This document shows positions 18,567-27,068 of a stretch of 64,000 nt of DNA, one piece after another. The position numbers were made by a program, and so were the translations under genes. Position 1 is the stretch's first letter. Every line of letters starts with the position of its first letter. The notes below the pieces were generated by a model, which was given only the letters and a program-made list of their open reading frames with translations, ran no database searches and was not told the DNA's origin. Origin of the DNA: JAOUGY01 sp963792365 (lineage in GTDB: Bacteria; Actinomycetota; Acidimicrobiia; Spongiisociales; ZC4RG35); the NCBI GenBank assembly GCA_963792365.1, contig CAWBVW010000001.1, positions 930,001 to 994,000 of the forward strand, read 5' to 3'.

Positions 18567-19230
18567 ATGACCCACGTGTCCTCGTTCTACGTCAAGCAGA
18601 AGATCACGATGATGCTGAACCGCTAAGAGATTCTCGAGCGGAATCCGGACGGGAGCGAAGGATGCCTGTTGGCGTTCGCCCAGCGGAAGCGAACGTCCTT
18701 CAAGGAGAAGGTCACCTTCTTCGCCGCCGAGTCGCGGAGTCAGGAGCTGTTCTCGTTCAAAGCCCGCCAGCGCTTGGACGTCAGGGCGGAACACGATGTG
18801 TTCGACTCGGAGGGCAGAGCGATCGATTGGTTCAAGAAGGACTTCATGAGCAGCCTGCTGCGCTCGACATGGCACCTGAGCTCCAACGATGTCGAAGCGA
18901 TGGGGCAGGAACGCAACGCCACCATCGCCGTCCTTCGGCGCTTCTGGGTGTTCATCCGGTGACCGGAGAGATCTGGGTGCCGTTCCTGTTCCGTTTCGAC
19001 TTCACCGACGCACAGGGCACCGTCGTGATGAGCAGCGAGCGGAAGGCCAAGATCAGAGACCACTACACGATCACGGTCCCCGACGAATGCCTCGACTTCA
19101 GGGTGGCGCCTTCGATGGCCGTGGCGATCGACGCACTCCAGAGCCGCTTACCCAGGCTTGCGAGGCGAAGCCCAGGGAGTTCGGGCACCCGCAACGCACG
19201 CGAAATCAGTGATCTCGAGGGGGTGTGAAG
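18567..19230 (+). pseudogene. LURP-one-related (tubby-like fold) gene with stop and frameshift
   Basis: The reading begins at the ATG at 18567 (MTHVSSFYVKQKITMMLNR) and meets a TAA where the family has a Tyr codon. It then continues in frame with EILERNPDGSEGCLLAFAQR, FKEKVTFFAAES and FDSEGRAIDWFKKDF. At about 18955 the frame ends (FWVFIR stop), but one base away the protein continues as VTGEIWVPFLFRFDFTD and ERKAKIRDHYTITVPDE. LURP-one proteins share a fold with tubby and scramblases; bacterial roles are unknown. Two lesions make this a clear pseudogene unless both are sequencing errors. The 3' end is uncertain (19150-19230). Confidence 0.75.
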
Positions 19231-19294
19231 CTTCTTGCGACCAGGTCACCCGCACCGGCCGCGTCTCGCCTTTGGGTGGATCCACCGAACAGTG

Positions 19295-19464
19295 TCCTGT
19301 CGCGCGACAGAGCGACACGGGTGCCTTCCCTCGCCCGTCCTCATGGAAGTGAATCCCCTGCTTCGCTTCCCGCTGATCGGGCGCGCCACTGGTCAACCGT
19401 GAGGTGTGCCCAGAAACTGTGTCCCCCGCGGGGGACAGGCTGCCGCAGGCAGCCAGGGGGGATT
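19295..19464. repeat. Dispersed intergenic repeat, copy 1
   Basis: Three blocks here recur elsewhere in the window. Block a (19295-19331) starts TCCTGTCGCGCGAC and ends GGTGCCTTCCCT. Block b (19389-19407) is CTGGTCAACCGTGAGGTGT. Block c (19431-19464) contains GACAGGCTGCCGCAGGCAGC followed by CAGGGGGGATT. Block a includes the palindrome CTGTCGCGCGACAG, and the palindrome GTCCCCCGCGGGGGAC occupies 19421-19436. The repeat fills the gap between the LURP-like pseudogene and the molybdenum hydroxylase operon. Blocks a and b recur near 28.9-29.1 kb, and block c recurs at both 29.1 and 49.7 kb. Confidence 0.8.
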
Positions 19465-19515
19465 TCGTAATCGCCGTGTCGCAGCAACTCGCGGCAGGAC
19501 GCCGAACAGGCGCTG

Positions 19516-20538
19516 TCAGTCCCCCGAGGCCAGGTGCTTCATCGATACTTGATCTCGGGCGCGGATCGCCATCAGAACCTTCTCGGAGGTGGCAGGGAGG
19601 TCGGTGATCCGGACACCTACCGCATCGAAGATCGCATTGCCGATCGCGGCAGCCGTGGGCACGAGAGTCGGCTCCCCCATCCCCTTGGCACCGAACGGTC
19701 CCACCGGATCGTGGGTCTGGATGATGTCGATGGCGATCTCGGGCATGTCGAGGGTCGTGGGGATGATGTAGTTGGTCAGGTTGGGGTTCAGTTGCCTGCC
19801 GTCGTCATCGAACAGGATCTCTTCATGGAGTGCCATCCCGACGCCCATGGCAATGCCTCCCTCGATCTGACCTTCAACCAGTGCCGGGTTGATGGCCGTC
19901 CCGGTGTCGTGAGCGGCGGTGATGCGAACCACCTCCACCTCTCCTGTTTCGTCGTCGACGACGACGTCCGCGATCTGGGTCGCATAGACGTACGCGGCGA
20001 ACGGCTTCCCCTGGCCGGTCTCGGGATCCATCGGCACCGTCGGTGGATTGAACGTGCCAACCCCGATGGGAGGGTTGCCCCCACCGGTCAGCGCCCGAGC
20101 CGCAACCTCGGCGATCGACAGGCTGCGTTGCGGAAACGCCCGGACCCGGATCTGGTGTTCGGCCGCTTCCAGATCGGAGGTGGGTACTCCGAGCATCGGC
20201 GCGGCAACCTCGAAGAGGACATTCCGGGCCGCCTCCGCTGCCCGTCGGACCGCTTCGCCCGTGACGAACGTAGTGCGACTGGCGATCGGGCCCGTGTCCA
20301 TTGGCGACGTGTCGGTGTCACCCGACACCACAACGACAGCGTCGGCGCCCACACCCAGCACCTGGGCGGCGATCTGGCCGAGAATCGTCAAGGACCCCTG
20401 CCCGATCTCGACTGTGCCGGTGACCAAGGTGGCAGTCCCGTCTTCGTTCACCTTGACCATGGCCGCACTCGGGTTGGCGGCCACCGTGAAGCCGATCGGG
20501 TACCACATGCAGGCGATTCCTCGGCCGGCGTGTCTCAT
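19516..20538 (-). CDS. Molybdenum hydroxylase large subunit, C-terminal half
   Basis: A 340-residue polypeptide matching the C-terminal half of xanthine dehydrogenase-family molybdopterin subunits. Evidence includes GRGIACMWYPIGFTVAANPS, VTGTVEIGQGSLTILGQIAA, YVYATQIADVVVDDETGEVE, GGIAMGVGMALHEEILFDDD and the catalytic Glu in GPFGAKGMGEPTLVP. The start ATG at 20538 overlaps the stop of the N-terminal half by 4 nt (ATGA), so translation is coupled. A split large subunit is known in nicotinate dehydrogenase (NdhL/NdhM) of Eubacterium barkeri, with subunits of similar size. A recent frameshift in a single gene is the alternative. The substrate is unknown. Confidence 0.8.
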   Translation of the reverse strand: MRHAGRGIACMWYPIGFTVAANPSAAMVKVNEDGTATLVTGTVEIGQGSLTILGQIAAQVLGVGADAVVVVSGDTDTSPMDTGPIASRTTFVTGEAVRRAAEAARNVLFEVAAPMLGVPTSDLEAAEHQIRVRAFPQRSLSIAEVAARALTGGGNPPIGVGTFNPPTVPMDPETGQGKPFAAYVYATQIADVVVDDETGEVEVVRITAAHDTGTAINPALVEGQIEGGIAMGVGMALHEEILFDDDGRQLNPNLTNYIIPTTLDMPEIAIDIIQTHDPVGPFGAKGMGEPTLVPTAAAIGNAIFDAVGVRITDLPATSEKVLMAIRARDQVSMKHLASGD

Positions 20539-21950
20539 GCGTCCACCTCCGGCCACCCGACCCGGCTGGAGGCCGCCTGCAGCGTCTCCCGGAGGCCGAC
20601 CGCCTGGAGGACCTGGCCGGTGGGGCTGACCGATCCCTCCTGAAAGGCGTTGCGGAGGCGGATCTCCAGTGGATCGATACCCAAGGCGCAGGCGATCTCG
20701 TCCATCTGGGACTCGTAGGCGAAGCACACCTGAGGAGCCCCGAACCCTCTCATGGCACCGCCGACGGTCTTGTTGGTGTAGACGGCACACCCCTCGACGT
20801 GGACGTTGGGGATTCGATAGGGCCCGGCGGCCAGGATGGCGGCCTTCCCCACCGTGGTCTCACTCCACGATGCATACGCCCCGCCGTCGAGGACCAGCCG
20901 GACCCGGCGGGCGATGAGCCGGCCGGATGCCGACACACCGGTCTTGTAGTGGGCGACAAGGGGATGCCTCACCGTCGACGAGGCAAATTCCTCTTCGCGC
21001 GAGTAGACCGCCTTCACAGGGCGACCGGTCTTGCGAGAGAGGATCGCCAGCGCCGGTTCGACGCGGATCTCGTTCTTGCCGCCGAAGTTGCCGCCCAGGA
21101 TCGACGCCGTCACCCTGATCCTGCCCACCGGCAGACCTAGTGTTCTGGCCAGATCGGTGCGAGCCAGCGTGATCCGCCCGAGTGTCGTCGTGATGTGCAC
21201 CCGGCCCCCGGCTTCCCACGTCGCGATGGCGGCGTATGGCTCCATCGGGACGTGCTCGATCATCTGCGTGGTGTACCGACCCTCGAAGATGTGGTCGCTC
21301 TCGGCGAAGCCGGCCTCGACGTCTCCGCGAACGATGGTCTTCGAGGTGTACACGTTGCTGGGCCCGTGCAGCCGCGGTGCGTCGTCGGTCATCGCCTCCA
21401 ACGGGTCGAACACCGCCGGGAGCGGCTCGTACTCCATGCGGATCTTCGACAGCGCATCCCGTGCCTGCTGCTCGGTCTCTGCGGCCACGGCCGCCACCAG
21501 GTCGCCGTGGTGGCGGACGCGATCGACAGCGAGGACCGGCTGATCCTGATATGTCGAGCCGAAGGAGTTCACCGGGATCTCCTCACCGGTCAGCGTGGCG
21601 ACCACACCTGGCATCCGGACAACATCCGACACGTCGATCGTTTTGATCCGGGCGTGGGCATGGGCGCTGTGGAGGAAGGAGGCGTGCAGCATGCCGGGCA
21701 GGGCGAGGTCATCGGCATAGCGGGTGGCACCCGTCACGTGGGTCTTGCTGTCCGCCCGCACCACCCTGAGCCCGACAGCCGGGGTCTGCTCGTTCACCTG
21801 GGCCGTCAACGCAGCGACGGAGAGTTCATCACCGGTCCTGGCAGCGGGAACGGGACCCCCGTCGTCCTGGAGGAGGAATTTCAGGGCGTCTTCCGTGGCC
21901 CGGTCCTCGGTCTCGACCGGCCTCGGTCCGGGGTCAGGTTCCCGTGTCAC
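20535..21950 (-). CDS. Molybdenum hydroxylase large subunit, N-terminal half
   Basis: A 471-residue protein matching the N-terminal half of the xanthine dehydrogenase/aldehyde oxidase molybdopterin subunit. It begins with the hammerhead domain (HVTGATRYADDLALPGMLHA, HAHARIKTIDVSD) and continues into the Mo-binding part (ASILGGNFGGKNEIRVEPAL, AMRGFGAPQVCFAYESQMDE). It ends after ...RNAFQEGSVSPTGQ and a short tail exactly where the next gene begins. Together the halves give a full-length subunit with no obvious missing segment. The start overlaps the iron-sulfur subunit by 17 nt. Confidence 0.8.
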   Translation of the reverse strand: MTREPDPGPRPVETEDRATEDALKFLLQDDGGPVPAARTGDELSVAALTAQVNEQTPAVGLRVVRADSKTHVTGATRYADDLALPGMLHASFLHSAHAHARIKTIDVSDVVRMPGVVATLTGEEIPVNSFGSTYQDQPVLAVDRVRHHGDLVAAVAAETEQQARDALSKIRMEYEPLPAVFDPLEAMTDDAPRLHGPSNVYTSKTIVRGDVEAGFAESDHIFEGRYTTQMIEHVPMEPYAAIATWEAGGRVHITTTLGRITLARTDLARTLGLPVGRIRVTASILGGNFGGKNEIRVEPALAILSRKTGRPVKAVYSREEEFASSTVRHPLVAHYKTGVSASGRLIARRVRLVLDGGAYASWSETTVGKAAILAAGPYRIPNVHVEGCAVYTNKTVGGAMRGFGAPQVCFAYESQMDEIACALGIDPLEIRLRNAFQEGSVSPTGQVLQAVGLRETLQAASSRVGWPEVDA

Positions 21951-22458
21951 GACCTGTCTCCTCTCTCGCCTCGCGACCGATCTCGACCAGGGTGTCGACC
22001 AACTTGGTGTAGCCAGTGCAGCGGCACAGGTTTCCTGCCAACGCCTCGCGAACCCGGTGCTCGTCGGGCGCCGGATCGGTGTCGAGGAGCGCCTTGGCGG
22101 CGATGATCATGCCAGGTGCGCAGAAGCCACACTGGAAAGCCGATGCCAGGTGAAACGCCCCTTGAAGCCGATCCAGGTGGCCGAACCCGGCGAGGCCCTC
22201 GACCGTGACCACCTCGTGCCCGTCCGCCTGGACCGCCAGCATCAGACACGAGTTCACCGGCAGTCCGTCGACGAGCACCGTGCACGCACCGCAGTCACCA
22301 GCATCACACCCCAGCTTGGCGCCCGTGAGGTGCCACACCGTGCGCAGCGCCTCCAGCAAGGTCATCTCCGGAGCGACCTCCGCCCGGCGCTCCTCACCGT
22401 TGACGACGACGACGATCGACACGACCGCGCTTTCCGTCATGGCCGCGCTTTCCGTCAT
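21934..22458 (-). CDS. Molybdenum hydroxylase (2Fe-2S) subunit
   Basis: A 174-residue small subunit carrying two [2Fe-2S] clusters, which pass electrons from the Mo centre to FAD. The plant-ferredoxin-type cluster ligands are in GCDAGDCGACTVLVDG with a later NSC. The second cluster motif is CGFCAPGMI followed by CRCTGY. An 18-bp tandem duplication (22425-22460) places two possible ATG starts at 22458 and 22440. The first overlaps the FAD-subunit stop as ATGA, favouring it for translational coupling. Confidence 0.9.
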   Translation of the reverse strand: MTESAAMTESAVVSIVVVVNGEERRAEVAPEMTLLEALRTVWHLTGAKLGCDAGDCGACTVLVDGLPVNSCLMLAVQADGHEVVTVEGLAGFGHLDRLQGAFHLASAFQCGFCAPGMIIAAKALLDTDPAPDEHRVREALAGNLCRCTGYTKLVDTLVEIGREAREETGRDTGT

Positions 22459-23324
22459 GGCCGCACCGCCTGCTCGAGCGCCTGACCGAGCGTCCGCCGA
22501 ACACCGACCGCCACCAACTCCCGCCGGTACGTCGCCGACGCCCGGAAGTCGTCGATTGGGCGAGTGTCTTCGATCGCCGCCATCGCCGCTTGATCGACGA
22601 TGCCGTTGAGCGCCGCCGCCTGGCCTTCGAGCGCGGCCTCCGCCTGTGGTGAACGAATGACCGTCGGAGCCACCGCTCCCAGTGCGATGCGCACCTCACG
22701 CATCGTGCCGTCGCTCACCGCCACGCTCGACGCCACATTCACCAGGGCCAACGCCTGGCCTTTGCGCAGCCCGAACTTCCAGAACGCCGCAGGACGGCCG
22801 AGCATGGCTCTCGGGATCACGATGTCGACCAGCAGCTCATCGGGTTGCAATGTGGTGCGACGGGGACCCTCGAAGAAGTCTTGGATCGGCAACGTCCGCC
22901 TGCCGCTCACCGATGCCAGATGGAGCTGAGCGTCCAACGCGAAGAGAACCGGGCCGCTGTCGAGCGAGGGGACGGCGGTGACGAGGTTTCCACCGATCGT
23001 CCCGCGATTGCGGGTCTGGGGCGCCCCGATCGACAGGGCCGCCGAGGCCATCGCCGGCACGTGACGAGCGATGAGTGGGTGACACGCGAGTTCGGAATGA
23101 GTGGTCAGACTGCCGATCCTCAGACCCTCGTCGGTCTCGGACACACCTCGCATCTCGACCACCCGGAGGAGATCGACCACCAGTTGCGGCGGATCCACTG
23201 CTCCCTTCCATTCGACCAGCAGGTCGGTGCCGCCTGCGAGCGGGCGTGCCTCGCCGCCCGCCTGATGGAGTGCCTCGAGGGCCTCACTCACGCCATCCGG
23301 CGCCACGTACTCGAACCGCCTCAC
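22455..23324 (-). CDS. Molybdenum hydroxylase FAD-binding subunit
   Basis: A 289-residue medium subunit of the CoxM/XdhC-domain type. The FAD-binding motifs are RPLAGGTDLLVEWKG near the N-terminus and the twin-Gly motif ALSIGAPQTRNRGTIGGNLV. The C-terminal CO-dehydrogenase flavoprotein domain includes LRKGQALALVNVASSVAVSD. The GTG at 23324 has GGGAGA at good spacing and begins MRRFEYVAPDGV, where family proteins usually start; the open frame extends to 23360. Gene order FAD, FeS, Mo-N, Mo-C equals ndhF-S-L-M of nicotinate dehydrogenase. Confidence 0.88.
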   Translation of the reverse strand: MRRFEYVAPDGVSEALEALHQAGGEARPLAGGTDLLVEWKGAVDPPQLVVDLLRVVEMRGVSETDEGLRIGSLTTHSELACHPLIARHVPAMASAALSIGAPQTRNRGTIGGNLVTAVPSLDSGPVLFALDAQLHLASVSGRRTLPIQDFFEGPRRTTLQPDELLVDIVIPRAMLGRPAAFWKFGLRKGQALALVNVASSVAVSDGTMREVRIALGAVAPTVIRSPQAEAALEGQAAALNGIVDQAAMAAIEDTRPIDDFRASATYRRELVAVGVRRTLGQALEQAVRP

Positions 23325-23439
23325 GCTTTCTCCCAGCGTACCGAGGTCGACGCCGGTCAACCTATCGGGAGTACCGACGACCCGACCCCGGCCGAAGGAC
23401 CCGACTTGGCCGATCCGGCTTGGACGCGGCCGAGCGCAT

Positions 23440-23980
23440 CACGGGGGTCGAGAGAATCTCCATGTACCCGTCGGATCCATGCGCCCGGATCCGGCACCCG
23501 TCTTTGATGAGCGTTGTGCCGTCCTGGCGGAGACGGTGAGGCCGGCGAGCGCTCGGTCCGGCAGGTCGTCCCGTCGATATTCGCCGGTGAGCCCTTCGCC
23601 ATCCGAGGTGAGCACTCGGGGGGCGCGAGGGACAGATACGACTTGAACTCGGCCTTTGCGCCGACGGATGAGCTCCTCGTCGACGCGCTTCGTTTCGATG
23701 ACATGCGGAGTTCATGGAACGAGAGGTAATAGATGTCTTCCCGGTCGTCGAGCACGCCGACTCGCACGAGCCTGTTGGCCTCCGCCAGAAGCGCGGGCTT
23801 GTAGATGGCGTATCCACTGACCATGCCGAACTTCGGATACTCCCTGCACCCGATGAACGTTCGGACGCTGTCGATCATCGGTTTGGTCTCCTCCGCATTC
23901 GGATCGGCGATCACCCGCCCGCACCGGCGAACCATCGATTCCGAGGTCGGAAGGGAACGATCCGGTCCACGACGTTCCAA
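23440..23980 (-). pseudogene. Rifampicin phosphotransferase (Rph/PEP synthase-like) relic
   Basis: The minus strand encodes a run that closely matches the region before the swivelling domain of rifamycin-inactivating phosphotransferases: SVRTFIGCREYPKFGMVSGY, then YKPALLAEANRLVRVGVLDD and EDIYYLSFHELR (about 23710-23880). Downstream, in another frame (about 23455-23530), the protein's typical C-terminus appears as LIKDGCRIRAHGSDGYMEIL. The part between them, which should hold the phosphohistidine domain, is mostly deleted and frameshifted. The ATP-binding and rifampicin-binding domains are absent. This is a dead remnant just upstream of the molybdenum hydroxylase operon. Confidence 0.7.
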
Positions 23981-24048
23981 CAGAGCATGTTCGTGATCGG
24001 GATGTGAACGCAGGTCATCACCGTCGCCAGGGGTGTGCGACGGGGATC

Positions 24049-24081
24049 GAGAGGGGAGCGGCCCAAGGTCGCTCCCCTCTC
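24049..24081 (-). terminator. Terminator after the aldehyde dehydrogenase operon
   Basis: A perfect 12-bp stem (24049-24060 with 24070-24081, 9-base loop) lies about 55 bases after the stop of the minus-strand operon ending at 24136. Confidence 0.75.
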
Positions 24082-24135
24082 TTCGAAGAGATGCGCACGG
24101 AGGTCGAGCCGCCTGTGGACCGGTGCGGTCGGGGA

Positions 24136-25583
24136 TCAGATCGCCATGGCGATCAGCTTCGGGATGAGGAACTCCGCCATTCCCTCGTGCCCTCCCTCGC
24201 GGCCGAATCCGGACTGCTTCATCCCGCCAAACGGTGCGACTTCGGTCATGAACACGCCAGTGTTGACCCCGACCATTCCGTAGTCGAGGGCCTCTGACAC
24301 ACGCCAGACCCGGGCGTTGTCGCGTGTGTACAGGTAGGCGGCGAGCCCGTACGGCGTGGAGTTGGCCTGCGCGACGACCTCGTCCTCGTCGGTGAAACCA
24401 AACACCGTGGCGACCGGGCCGAAGACCTCTTCAGAGGCGATCGGCATGTCCAGTGTCACACCGGTCAGGACAGTGGGCGTGTAGAACGTGCCACCGAGCG
24501 CATGGGCCGAGCCGCCCGTGACTACCTGGGCGCCACGGTTCCCGCGTCTTCCACCAGGCGCACCACCTTGTCGAAGCCATCGCGGTTGATGAGCGGCCCA
24601 ACATCGGTCGTGTCGTCGGTTCCGGCCCCGACCCGCAGATCCTGGGCCGCGGCGGACAGCCGATCGGAGAACTCGTCGAGCACCGCATGGTGCACGTAGA
24701 TCCGATTGGCGCAGATGCAGGTCTGGCCGCCGTTTCGGTACTTGCAGATCATCGCTCCGGCCACCGCCGCATCGAGGTCGGCGTCGTCGAAAACGATGAA
24801 TGGGGCGTTGCCGCCGAGCTCGAGACTGAGCTTCTTCACGGTGTCCGAACTCTGTTTCATCAACAGCCGCCCGACTTCGGTCGATCCTGTGAACGAGACC
24901 TTGCGAACACCGGGGTTGGTGGTCAGCTCGAGACCCACCGGGGCCGGATCGGCGGCCGTCACCACGTTGAAGATCCCCGGGGGGATCTCGGCCCGATGCG
25001 CGAGCTCTGCCATGGCGAGCGCCGACAACGGTGTTTCCTCCGCCGGCTTGACGATCACCGGGCACCCTGCTGCCAGCGCCGGCGCCACCTTGCGAGCGAT
25101 GGTCGAGAACGGAAAGTTCCACGGGGTGATCGACACCGCCACCCCGATCGGCTGTGGAACGACGACCAGGCGCATTCCCGGCACATGGCCGGGGATCACC
25201 TCACCGTACGCCCGCTTCGCCTCCTCCGAGTACCACTCGATGTAGTCGGCCCCGGAGGCCACCTCGCCACGAGCCTCGCGCAGCGGCTTGCCCATCTCCA
25301 TGGTGATGATCCGGGCGAGGTCCTCGGCGTGGTCGAGCACGAGTCGATGGAATGCACCAATGACGTGCGACCGCCGCTTGGCAGTGAGCGCCCGCCACGC
25401 GGGCCATGCCCTCTCCGCCGACGAGACGGCCTGGCGGGCGAGGTCGGGTCCGGCGTCGGCTACCGAGTTGATCCGCTCGCCGGTGGCGGGATCGGTCACC
25501 TCGAACCGCGCCTCTGTACCGACCCACGTCCCATCGACGTAGCAGTCCTTCCGGAGCAGGCCGGGGTCGTCGAGCGTGATCAT
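24136..25583 (-). pseudogene. Succinate-semialdehyde/sulfolactaldehyde dehydrogenase-like ALDH with one frameshift
   Basis: An NAD(P)-dependent aldehyde dehydrogenase of the GabD class, about 482 residues if intact. Seen are the N-terminus MITLDDPGLLRKDCYVDGTW, the cofactor region VAVSITPWNFPFSTIARKVA, the general base in LSLELGGNAPFIVFDDADLD and the catalytic Cys in RNGGQTCICANRIYV. At about 24538 the frame stops (VEDAGTVAPR), while one base away it continues as GNRGAQVVTGGSAHALGG through EEVFGPVATVFGFTDEDEVV and FGGMKQSGFGREGG to the normal end. The break lies in a run of Gs, exactly where one missing G would restore it, so a sequencing or assembly error is quite possible. The start overlaps the upstream dehydrogenase by 4 nt. 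Confidence 0.8.
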
Positions 25584-26431
25584 CGGCTCATCTCCTTCTG
25601 CAGGATCTCCATGATCGCAGCGATGTCGGACGCTCCCAGACCGGCCGCCTCCGCGGCCAGCATGATGTCGGCCGCCCGGCCCGTCACAGAGCCGGCAGGC
25701 CTTCGTTCCTCCGCCAGCCGCAGGTCCTTGCTCATGAGGCCGACGGTGAAGAGCGGCTGATAGTCGCGCGCCGCCATGGGGCCGGCCTTGTAGTCGAGCA
25801 GGCGAGGGACGGCGCCAGAGCGAAGGAGATCGAGGCTCGACGGGACATCGAGTCCCGCCTGTTCCATCTCGATGATGGCCTCGCCGATCGCCACCACATG
25901 AGTGGTGAGCAGACGATTGGTGATCAGCTTCATCTCCAGCCCCTTTCCGTTGGGGCCCATGTGGGTGACGGTCGCAGCGAAAGCCTGGAGGAGCGGGCGG
26001 ATCCGATCGAGAGCTTCGGCAGAGCCTCCCACCATGATCGCCAACGTCCCGGCCTCGGCGTGGATCGAGGTGCCGCTCACCGGGGCGTCGAGGAAGTGGA
26101 TGCCGGCGCGGCGCGCGGCGTCGGCGACTTCGACAGATCCCTCGACCGAGATCGTCGACAGATCCACACACACCGAGCCGGGGTCGAGGATCGAAAGGAG
26201 CGTGCCCACGTACACGTCGTGCACATCGCTTGTCGTCGGGAGCGATGACATCACCACCGAACACCCGGAGAGATCCTTCAACGATCCGACGGCGGTCACG
26301 CCCCTGGACTCCATCCTGGTTCGTGCCTCCTCCGACAGGTCGGTGGCAAGAACCGAATGGCCCGCCTGGTGGAGACGGTTCGCCAGGTGGTAGCCCATCC
26401 GTCCGAGCCCCACGAACCCGACCTCGCTCAT
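25580..26431 (-). CDS. Beta-hydroxyacid dehydrogenase (3-hydroxyisobutyrate dehydrogenase family)
   Basis: A 283-residue NAD(P)-dependent enzyme of the family that includes 3-hydroxyisobutyrate, tartronate-semialdehyde, sulfolactaldehyde (YihU) and 2-hydroxymethylglutarate dehydrogenases. The N-terminal Rossmann motif is VGFVGLGRMGYHLANRL. The substrate loop is FLDAPVSGTSIHAEAGTLAI and the catalytic Lys region is GPNGKGLEMKLITNRL. The ATG at 26431 has AGGAG at good spacing. It sits 16 bases after a TPP-enzyme gene and overlaps the aldehyde dehydrogenase, so substrate and pathway are shared. The neighbours suggest a three-carbon semialdehyde bearing a sulfonate or phosphonate; this is inference. 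Confidence 0.88.
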   Translation of the reverse strand: MSEVGFVGLGRMGYHLANRLHQAGHSVLATDLSEEARTRMESRGVTAVGSLKDLSGCSVVMSSLPTTSDVHDVYVGTLLSILDPGSVCVDLSTISVEGSVEVADAARRAGIHFLDAPVSGTSIHAEAGTLAIMVGGSAEALDRIRPLLQAFAATVTHMGPNGKGLEMKLITNRLLTTHVVAIGEAIIEMEQAGLDVPSSLDLLRSGAVPRLLDYKAGPMAARDYQPLFTVGLMSKDLRLAEERRPAGSVTGRAADIMLAAEAAGLGASDIAAIMEILQKEMSR

Positions 26432-26447
26432 GCTGCACTCCTGTGTC

Positions 26448-27068
26448 TCACGCCGTCACCCCTTCCACATCTACCCCACCGGCTTCGGCCACTCCGAGCC
26501 CGGCCCGCAAGGCGACAATTCGCTGCGCGTGGTCGGTGTGGGCAACGGGAGGCAGCGGTTGCGAATTGTGTACCGGGATCACAACAAAATGCGGACCCTG
26601 CTCCGACAACACCTCGGGAAGCCGGAGATCGATGTCATCGAGGGTCTCCCACCGTTCCACGCGACCCGAGCCCTCCCTGCCGCCGCCCTCGATCCCGGCG
26701 GCGCGGGCCAAGCCCACGAAGTCGACCAGCGGTGGCAGCGGCTGGCCGCCCACCATCTCGTAGGTCCGGTTCTCGAGCAGGAGCACGACCAGGTTGGGAG
26801 GTCCGTACCGACCCAGCGTCACAAGCGAGCCGAGGCTCATGAGCAACCCGCCGTCGCCTTTCCACACGATCACCTTGCGTTCGGGTCGGGCCAGGGCGAG
26901 GCCGAGGCCGAAGTCCGAGGCGTGGCCCATCCCGAAGGCGAGGAAGTCGAAGTCGAGGGCATGCTGTGACACGAGAGGCCACTGAAGGGTGGCGGTCATC
27001 GTGGTCACCACCACCTCGTCGGTGCGCAGCGCGGCCACCCCCCGGAACAGGTCCATGCGCTCGATCAT
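26448..27068 (-). CDS. TPP enzyme subunit, sulfopyruvate/phosphonopyruvate decarboxylase beta-like
   Basis: A 206-residue protein with only the C-terminal pyrophosphate-binding domain of thiamine enzymes. MGHASDFGLGLALARPERKV leads into the Mg/TPP motif GDGGLLMSLGSLVTLG, with the NLVVLLLENRTYEMVGGQP strand closing the motif. Size and layout match ComE, the beta subunit of two-subunit sulfopyruvate decarboxylase. The start overlaps the alpha-like gene by 4 nt. Phosphonopyruvate decarboxylases are close relatives, so the exact substrate is open. Confidence 0.8.
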   Translation of the reverse strand: MIERMDLFRGVAALRTDEVVVTTMTATLQWPLVSQHALDFDFLAFGMGHASDFGLGLALARPERKVIVWKGDGGLLMSLGSLVTLGRYGPPNLVVLLLENRTYEMVGGQPLPPLVDFVGLARAAGIEGGGREGSGRVERWETLDDIDLRLPEVLSEQGPHFVVIPVHNSQPLPPVAHTDHAQRIVALRAGLGVAEAGGVDVEGVTA

